Part shown: piece by piece, positions 28,519 to 32,919 of the stretch | How positions within the stretch are numbered: the first letter of the stretch is position 1 | Layout: the number at the start of each line of letters is the position of its first letter | Assembly: GCF_000241485.1 (NCBI RefSeq) | Contig: NZ_JH584241.1 | Coordinates: forward strand, 2,054,220-2,087,138 | Length of the DNA stretch: 32,919 bases | DNA from: Sphingomonas sp. PAMC 26605 | Lineage (GTDB): Bacteria; Pseudomonadota; Alphaproteobacteria; Sphingomonadales; Sphingomonadaceae | Direction: 5' to 3' | Notes under the pieces: generated by a model | What the model was told of the DNA's origin: nothing | Databases searched by the model: none | The model's input: only the letters and a program-made list of their open reading frames with translations | Made by a program: the position numbers and the translations under genes

Positions 28519-29378
28519 TTGCGGTGCCCGCCCTCGCGTCTCGACCAACCCGGGCGCGCGCACGGTGGCGGATCTGTCTGACCTATTGGTGGCGTCACGG
28601 GCGACTTCCCGCCCTTGATGATCCACGCACGTTCACCGAACTGGTCCAGGCACGCAAGCTCGACGGCGCCGACTGCGACATGGTGCGGATGGCCGACAAG
28701 GTGATCGCCAAGCGGATCGTGACCGAGCGGCTCGGGCGGGACTGGATCATCCCGACGCTATGGCATGGGACCGAGTTGCCCGCGGTCGCGCCCTGGCCGA
28801 CGCCGTTCGTCGTCAAGGCGCGGCACGGCTGCAACCAGAGTGTGTTCGTGTTCGACGAGCACGGCGACTGGGCCTCCGTGCGCCGCCGCGCAGCCGGCTG
28901 GATGCGATCGGCCTATGGCCATTGGCTCGACGAGCCGCTCTATGCCGACATCCCTCGCGGGCTGCTGGTCGAGCCGTTCGTCGGCGCCCCGCCGGTGCTG
29001 CCGGTCGATTACAAGTTCTACGTGTTCGGTGGATGCGTCCGCTACGTTCAGGTCCATCTCGATCGCGGCGGACGGCATCGCTGGGTCCTGTTCGACAGCC
29101 AGTGGCGGCGCATCTCGACGGCGAACGCCGATCCCGACCCGGCGCCACCCCAAACGCTGGGAACGATGATCCTGGCCGCCGAGCGGCTTTCCGACGGGCG
29201 CGATTTCGTGCGGGTCGATCTCTACGAGATCGGCGGGCGGCCGCTGTTTGGCGAGATGACCTTCTACCCCGGCTCGGGGCTCGACCCGTTCAGCCCGGCT
29301 TCGCTCGACGCCGAATTGGGCGCGCACTGGCTGCGCGCCCGGCAGGCGTCGCTCGAACCGCTTCGTGCGGTCGCCTGA
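28512..29378 (+). CDS. TupA-like ATP-grasp protein
   Basis: This protein of 288 residues resembles the TupA-like ATP-grasp family: DDPRTFTELVQARKL and MADKVIAKRIVTERLG near the N-terminus, IIPTLWHGTELP, PFVVKARHGCNQS (ATP-binding lysine strand), DYKFYVFGGCVRYVQVHLDR, and the acidic metal-binding end FVRVDLYEIGGRPLFGEMTFYPGSG. The family is named after a teichuronopeptide enzyme and often lies in polysaccharide gene clusters, where it joins amino acids or similar groups to glycans; no such cluster is visible here. The ATG at 28512 leaves the usual N-terminal length but lies in a hairpin. Cytoplasmic. Between isocitrate lyase and this gene (28342-28511) only short GC-rich hairpins are seen. Confidence 0.8.
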   Translation: MDIAVPALASRPTRARARWRICLTYWWRHGRLPALDDPRTFTELVQARKLDGADCDMVRMADKVIAKRIVTERLGRDWIIPTLWHGTELPAVAPWPTPFVVKARHGCNQSVFVFDEHGDWASVRRRAAGWMRSAYGHWLDEPLYADIPRGLLVEPFVGAPPVLPVDYKFYVFGGCVRYVQVHLDRGGRHRWVLFDSQWRRISTANADPDPAPPQTLGTMILAAERLSDGRDFVRVDLYEIGGRPLFGEMTFYPGSGLDPFSPASLDAELGAHWLRARQASLEPLRAVA

Positions 29379-29386
29379 CCTGACGC

Positions 29387-30352
29387 TCAGGCGCCCGCGA
29401 CGGACAAACGGTCGATCTGCTCCGGGCTCAACGCCAGCTCGATCGACCCAAGCAACTCCTCGACCTGTGCGACGCTCGTCGCGCTGGCGATCGGCGCGGT
29501 GACGGCGGGCTGTTCGGCGAGCCATTTCAGCGCGATCTGCGCAAGGCTCGCGCCGGTTTCCTCGGCAATCTGGTCCATTGCGGCGAGGACTGCGGGACCC
29601 GTGTCGTCGAGGAACGCCTGCATCCGGCCACCGCGCACGCTCTTCCCGAAATCGGCGGCGCTGCGGTACTTGCCCGTCAAGAAGCCCGAGGCGAGGCCGT
29701 AATAGGGCACCACGCCGATATTGTGCTCGACGCAATAATCCTGGAGCTGGCCCTCGAACTTGTGGCGGCTGACGAGGTTATATTCGGGCTGGAGCACGTG
29801 ATAATGCGGCAAGCCGTGCGCTTTCGCCGCGTCGTTCGCTGATTTGAGGCGCGCCGCGTGGAAATTCGAAGCGCCGAGCGCGCGGATCTTGCCCGCGTCG
29901 ATCAATTTGCCGAACGCGGCGAGCGCGTCTTCCTGCGCGACCGCGTCATCGTCCTGATGCGCGAAATACAGGTCGATCGTCTCGACACCGAGTCGCTGCA
30001 GCGAGGCATCGCATGCCGCCGCGATCCGTGTCGGCGCCAGCTTTTCGCCGCCTTCACCCGGCAGCATCCCGACCTTGGTCGCGATCTGAACCTGCTGGCG
30101 CTTGCCCGATTGCTTGAGCCATGCGCCGATCACGCGCTCGGACTCGCCGCCCTGATGTCCGGGCACCCACGCCGAATAGACGTCGGCGGTGTCGATCATC
30201 GTGCCGCCGCCCGCGACGAAGGCGTCGAGCACGGCGAAGCTCGTCGCTTCGTCGGCGGTCCAGCCGAAGACGTTGCCGCCGAGCACCAGCGGCGCGATGT
30301 GGAGATCGGTGGCACCGAGGCGGCGGGTCGTGGCGCTAGCGGGCGTGGTCAT
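29387..30352 (-). CDS. Aldo/keto reductase
   Basis: This 321-residue NADPH-dependent oxidoreductase has the complete catalytic tetrad of the family: D54 and Y59 in DTADVY, K93 in ATKVG and H132 in YFAHQDD, plus the cofactor region IASATSVAQVEELL. The DTADVYSAW and GLASGFLTGKYRS features place it with the YdhF/Tas/YajO-like group rather than the classic aldose reductases. The substrate is unknown. Its ATG overlaps the stop of a small lipoprotein gene by 4 bases (ATGA), so it is the last gene of a three-gene operon. Confidence 0.93.
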   Translation of the reverse strand: MTTPASATTRRLGATDLHIAPLVLGGNVFGWTADEATSFAVLDAFVAGGGTMIDTADVYSAWVPGHQGGESERVIGAWLKQSGKRQQVQIATKVGMLPGEGGEKLAPTRIAAACDASLQRLGVETIDLYFAHQDDDAVAQEDALAAFGKLIDAGKIRALGASNFHAARLKSANDAAKAHGLPHYHVLQPEYNLVSRHKFEGQLQDYCVEHNIGVVPYYGLASGFLTGKYRSAADFGKSVRGGRMQAFLDDTGPAVLAAMDQIAEETGASLAQIALKWLAEQPAVTAPIASATSVAQVEELLGSIELALSPEQIDRLSVAGA

Positions 30353-30558
30353 TGCGGCTGATCCTCATTGCCGGACGCATCCTCATCGATGGTCTCGGCG
30401 GCATTGGTGTCGGCGGAATTGGCATCGAGCGAAGCGGCGGCTTCATCGAGCGCCTTGTCCTCGCCGGGCGGCGCACCGGTCGCGGACGTCCCGCCCGAAC
30501 AGGCGGCGAGCAGCAGCGCCGCGGCGAGCGAGGCGCGGCGCGTGCGGCCGATGCGCAT
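30349..30558 (-). CDS. Small acidic lipoprotein
   Basis: This protein of 69 residues has a basic start (MRIGRTRRAS), a hydrophobic helix and the lipobox LLLAAC (Cys 20); the rest is an acidic Asp/Glu/Ala-rich tail ending NEDQPQ. The start ATG shares its A with the TGA of the preceding gene (TGATG at 30560-30556), and its own stop overlaps the aldo/keto reductase start. Function unknown; no family recognised. The coupling on both sides supports that this short gene is real. Confidence 0.8.
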   Translation of the reverse strand: MRIGRTRRASLAAALLLAACSGGTSATGAPPGEDKALDEAAASLDANSADTNAAETIDEDASGNEDQPQ

Positions 30559-30860
30559 CAGTTGCGGACGTCGTTGCCGAAGTCCGAAATCGCCGCCCCG
30601 GCGCGGTCGGCGGCGCGGTCGGCCTTGTCGGAGAGGCGGTCGGCCTTGTTGCCAAGGACGGCGCCGGCATTGTCGAGCCGCGTCTCGGCGGCGCCGAGCG
30701 CGGCGTCGGTATCGTCGACCGCCTTGGCGCCCGTTGCATTGGCATCGGCGGCGACGCTGTTGGCGGCTTCGCTGATGTCGTTCTGCGACTTGGGGCTGCA
30801 CGCCGCGAGGCTGATCGCGGCGGCGACGGTGAGCGGCAGGAGGATACGGGTCTTGATCAT
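30558..30860 (-). CDS. Small helical lipoprotein
   Basis: This protein of 100 residues has the signal MIKTRILLPLTVAAAISLAAC with lipobox Cys at 21, then a long Ala/Asp/Asn-rich helix with repeated ADR/ADA-type spacing (GNKADRLSDKADRAADRAG) that could form a coiled coil or lie on a membrane. It resembles small Lpp- or entericidin-like envelope lipoproteins only in layout. AGGA precedes the ATG at 30860. It is the first gene of the operon with the 69-residue lipoprotein and the aldo/keto reductase. Confidence 0.82.
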   Translation of the reverse strand: MIKTRILLPLTVAAAISLAACSPKSQNDISEAANSVAADANATGAKAVDDTDAALGAAETRLDNAGAVLGNKADRLSDKADRAADRAGAAISDFGNDVRN

Positions 30861-30976
30861 GGTCGGTCCTAGGCTACCGGAAGTCAGTCGCACGCTAGAG
30901 GATGGGGTCGGCGGCTTCAACTCCGGCCACGCGATGTTGTGCCGGCCGATCGCGGATTATCGGCGTGCGATCCGCG

Positions 30977-31005
30977 TTGACCGCATATAAAGATATCTTT
31001 ATATG
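30977..31005 (+). promoter_or_regulatory. Promoter with 22-bp palindromic operator before the SahR-like gene
   Basis: TTGACC (30977-30982) and TATATG (31000-31005) are separated by exactly 17 bases. A perfect 22-bp palindrome, CATATAAAGAT plus its complement (30984-31005), fills the spacer and the -10 box, so a bound repressor would block polymerase. Transcription would start about 31011-31013, only a few bases before the ATG at 31016. Confidence 0.85.
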
Positions 31006-31015
31006 TAGTCCCACA

Positions 31016-31975
31016 ATGACCATCGCCCTCGATATCTTCCGCGCGCTCGCCGATGCGACGCGGCTTCGCATCGTTGCCCTGCTGCGCACGATGGAGCTGT
31101 CGGTCGGCGAGCTCGCGCAGGTGCTTGGGCAGAGCCAGCCGCGGGTCAGCCGCCACGTGAAAATACTGTGCGACGCCGGGCTCGCCGAGCGACGCAAGGA
31201 AGGCAGCTGGGTGTTCGTCGCGCTTGGCAATGACGCGACGGTCGGGCCGATCGCGACCGCGCTCGATGCATGGGGCGAGATCGAGCCCGATCATTGGGCG
31301 GTCGCCGATGCGGCGCGGCTCGCCGCGGTCCGCGCCGACCGCGCCGCGTCCGCGGCGAGCTGGTTCGAGGCCAATGCCGGGCAATGGGACGCGATCCGCT
31401 CGCTCCATATCGCCGAGAGCGAGGTCGAGGCGGCGATGTCGGCGGTCTTGGGCGATGCGCCGATCGGTCAGCTGATCGACATCGGCACGGGCACCGGCCG
31501 CATGCTCGAGCTGTTCGCGGGGCGGGCAGGGCAGGCGCTCGGGATCGATCGCAGCTCCGAAATGCTGCGTCTGGCGCGTGCGAAGCTGTCCGAGCGCGGG
31601 CTTGCCAATGCCGAACTCCGCCAGGCCGATCTCTACGCCTTGCCGCTCGGCGACGATGCCGCCGATCTCGCGATCATTCACCACGTGCTGCATTTCGCAC
31701 AACAGCCCGGCGCGGCGATCGCCGAAGCGGCGCGCGTGCTCGAGCCCGGCGGGCGGTTGCTGATCGCCGATTTCGCGGCGCATGACCGTGAGGATTTGCG
31801 CATCAAGGATGCGCATGCCCGCCTTGGCTTCACCGACGACCAGATGGCGACCTGGTTCGCTGCGGCCGGTTTGGCGCCAGCGCGGATCGAGACGCTCGAG
31901 GGTGGCGAATTGACGGTCAAATTGTGGCTCGCCCGCAAGGTCGGCCAGCGCGTATCGGAGGTTAAGGCGGCATGA
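31016..31975 (+). CDS. sahR: ArsR-type HTH fused to SAM methyltransferase domain (SahR-like)
   Basis: This protein of 319 residues joins an ArsR-type winged helix (about 1-90; GELAQVLGQSQPRVSRHVKILCDAGLAERR is the recognition region) to a class I methyltransferase fold (about 145-285; D155-IGTGTG-161 in motif I, D178 at the end of strand two, then DLAIIHHVLHF and RVLEPGGRLLIAD). This is the architecture of SahR, a proteobacterial repressor of methionine-cycle genes that responds to S-adenosylhomocysteine. The next gene is metF, overlapping by 4 bases, which fits. There is no ribosome site before the ATG and the promoter lies immediately upstream, so the mRNA is probably leaderless. True methyltransferase activity is not expected but cannot be excluded. 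Confidence 0.88.
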   Translation: MTIALDIFRALADATRLRIVALLRTMELSVGELAQVLGQSQPRVSRHVKILCDAGLAERRKEGSWVFVALGNDATVGPIATALDAWGEIEPDHWAVADAARLAAVRADRAASAASWFEANAGQWDAIRSLHIAESEVEAAMSAVLGDAPIGQLIDIGTGTGRMLELFAGRAGQALGIDRSSEMLRLARAKLSERGLANAELRQADLYALPLGDDAADLAIIHHVLHFAQQPGAAIAEAARVLEPGGRLLIADFAAHDREDLRIKDAHARLGFTDDQMATWFAAAGLAPARIETLEGGELTVKLWLARKVGQRVSEVKAA

Positions 31976-32916
31976 CGGTTTCGGTAGCGCAGATGCAGGA
32001 AGCGCGGCTCGCGCTGGCGACGCCGCTGTTCGCGGATCTTGCGGGCGATGCGCGGGTGAGCTTCGAATTCTTCCCGCCCAAGACCGAGAAGATGGAAGAG
32101 ACGCTGTGGGAGTCGGTCCAGACGCTCGCGCCGCTCGGGCCGCAATTCGTCTCGGTCACCTATGGCGCGGGCGGGAGCACGCGCGAGCGGACGCACGCCA
32201 CGGTCGCGCGGATCGCGCGTGAGACCGATATCCCGGCGGCGGCGCATCTCACCTGCGTCGATGCGACGCGCGAGGAGATCGACGCGGTCGCCAATGCCTA
32301 TTGGGATGCCGGCGTGCGGCATATCGTCGCGCTGCGCGGCGATGCTTCGGTGCCCGGCGCGAAGTTTCAATCGCCGGTCGGCGGGTATGAGAATGCCGCG
32401 GCGTTGGTGGCAGGGCTGCGCCAACTGCACCCGTTCGAGATTTCGGTTTCGGCCTATCCCGAATGCCATCCGGATTCGGAGAGCGCGGCCGCCGATCTCG
32501 ACAATCTCAAGCGCAAGCTCGATGCCGGCGCGACGCGTGCGATCACGCAGTTCTTCCATGAGGCCGAGACCTTCTTCCGCTTCCGCGACGCCGCTGCGAA
32601 GGCGGGGATCGACGCCGAGATCGTGCCCGGGATCATGCCGGTAATGAATTTCGGCGCGGTCCAGCGGATGTCGGCGATGTGCGGCACGGTCGTGCCCGAC
32701 TGGATGGGAACGCTGTTCGACGGGCTCGACGATCGGCCGGCGGCGCGGCAGTTGGTGTCGGCGACGATCGCCGCCGAATTGTGCCGACGCTTGTATGCCG
32801 GCGGGGTGCGCGATTTCCATTTCTATACGCTCAACCGTGCCGAACTCAGCTACGCGATCTGCCATTTGCTCGGCATCCGCGGGCAGCCGGCGCGCGTGGC
32901 GGCGCAGGCTGCGTAA
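31972..32916 (+). CDS. metF: 5,10-methylenetetrahydrofolate reductase
   Basis: MetF reduces methylene-tetrahydrofolate to methyl-tetrahydrofolate, the methyl donor for methionine synthesis, using FAD. This protein of 314 residues shows the family blocks SFEFFPPK with the catalytic Glu E32, VSVTYGAGGSTRERT, HLTCVDAT, HIVALRGD, ISVSAYPECHPDS, ITQFFHEAETFFRFRD and VPGIMPVMNF. Its ATG lies within the end of the SahR-like gene (ATGA overlap, 31972-31975), so the two are translationally coupled and controlled by the palindromic operator at 30984. The reading frame ends 3 bases before the window edge; a methionine synthase gene may follow outside. Confidence 0.97.
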   Translation: MTVSVAQMQEARLALATPLFADLAGDARVSFEFFPPKTEKMEETLWESVQTLAPLGPQFVSVTYGAGGSTRERTHATVARIARETDIPAAAHLTCVDATREEIDAVANAYWDAGVRHIVALRGDASVPGAKFQSPVGGYENAAALVAGLRQLHPFEISVSAYPECHPDSESAAADLDNLKRKLDAGATRAITQFFHEAETFFRFRDAAAKAGIDAEIVPGIMPVMNFGAVQRMSAMCGTVVPDWMGTLFDGLDDRPAARQLVSATIAAELCRRLYAGGVRDFHFYTLNRAELSYAICHLLGIRGQPARVAAQAA

Positions 32917-32919
32917 ACC

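Noticed and set aside
30861..31015. SAM or SAH riboswitch before the SahR-metF operon
   Set aside because: The promoter lies at 30977-31005, leaving only a few transcribed bases before the start codon, and no riboswitch-like fold was seen upstream.

Overview
The window is GC-rich, densely packed chromosomal DNA of an alphaproteobacterium, most likely Sphingomonas or a close sphingomonad. This is inferred from the overall gene set, from an isocitrate lyase next to an ImmA/IrrE-type regulator, from Tat-exported ferritin-like proteins, from a class I fumarase, and from three families of GC-rich palindromic intergenic repeats. No rRNA, tRNA, CRISPR array, insertion sequence or prophage was found. 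About 29 protein genes can be supported, most of them complete; the histidine kinase at the left edge is cut by the window.

Layout. 1-1857: a two-component system (kinase partial, OmpR-type regulator) with a divergent gene for a membrane-anchored OB-fold-like protein, resembling a ygiW-qseBC arrangement. 2050-5840: a PAS-GGDEF-EAL-PilZ cyclic-di-GMP protein, divergent from a class I fumarase. 5845-7620: repeat-rich DNA with a small GIY-YIG protein bracketed by two copies of one inverted repeat, a four-helix membrane protein and a DUF3617-like lipoprotein. 7798-12039: uvrB flanked by a predicted LysM-nuclease toxin with a YezG-like immunity gene on one side and a hicAB toxin-antitoxin pair on the other. 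12036-15240: a PRC-barrel protein, a lipoprotein, an unusual structured RNA locus and an exported amidase. 15402-17020: a DUF2721-like membrane protein and a GNAT/FemAB-like protein. 17256-21734: two tandem Tat-exported ferritin-like proteins, a Cu/Zn superoxide dismutase lipoprotein, and a protein with two retropepsin-like domains and TPRs. 22048-28341: aconitase, a ScfR/RamB-like regulator and isocitrate lyase. 28512-32916: a TupA-like ATP-grasp protein, an operon of two small lipoproteins plus an aldo/keto reductase, and a SahR-like regulator translationally coupled to metF.

How the genes fit together. Fumarase, aconitase and isocitrate lyase serve the TCA and glyoxylate cycles; the regulator beside isocitrate lyase is the likely controller of the shunt. 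The SahR-like regulator and metF form a methionine/one-carbon unit with its own palindromic operator and a nearly leaderless promoter. The ferritin-like pair and SodC suggest envelope metal and oxidative-stress functions.

The most striking undescribed candidate is at 13230-13526. A 15-base perfect complement of the 16S rRNA 3' tail lies at ideal distance before an 18-codon reading frame, followed by several hairpins and a strong intrinsic terminator. The next best candidate is the GIY-YIG gene tightly enclosed by 27-bp inverted repeats (5845-6326), which looks like a REP-associated nuclease unit.
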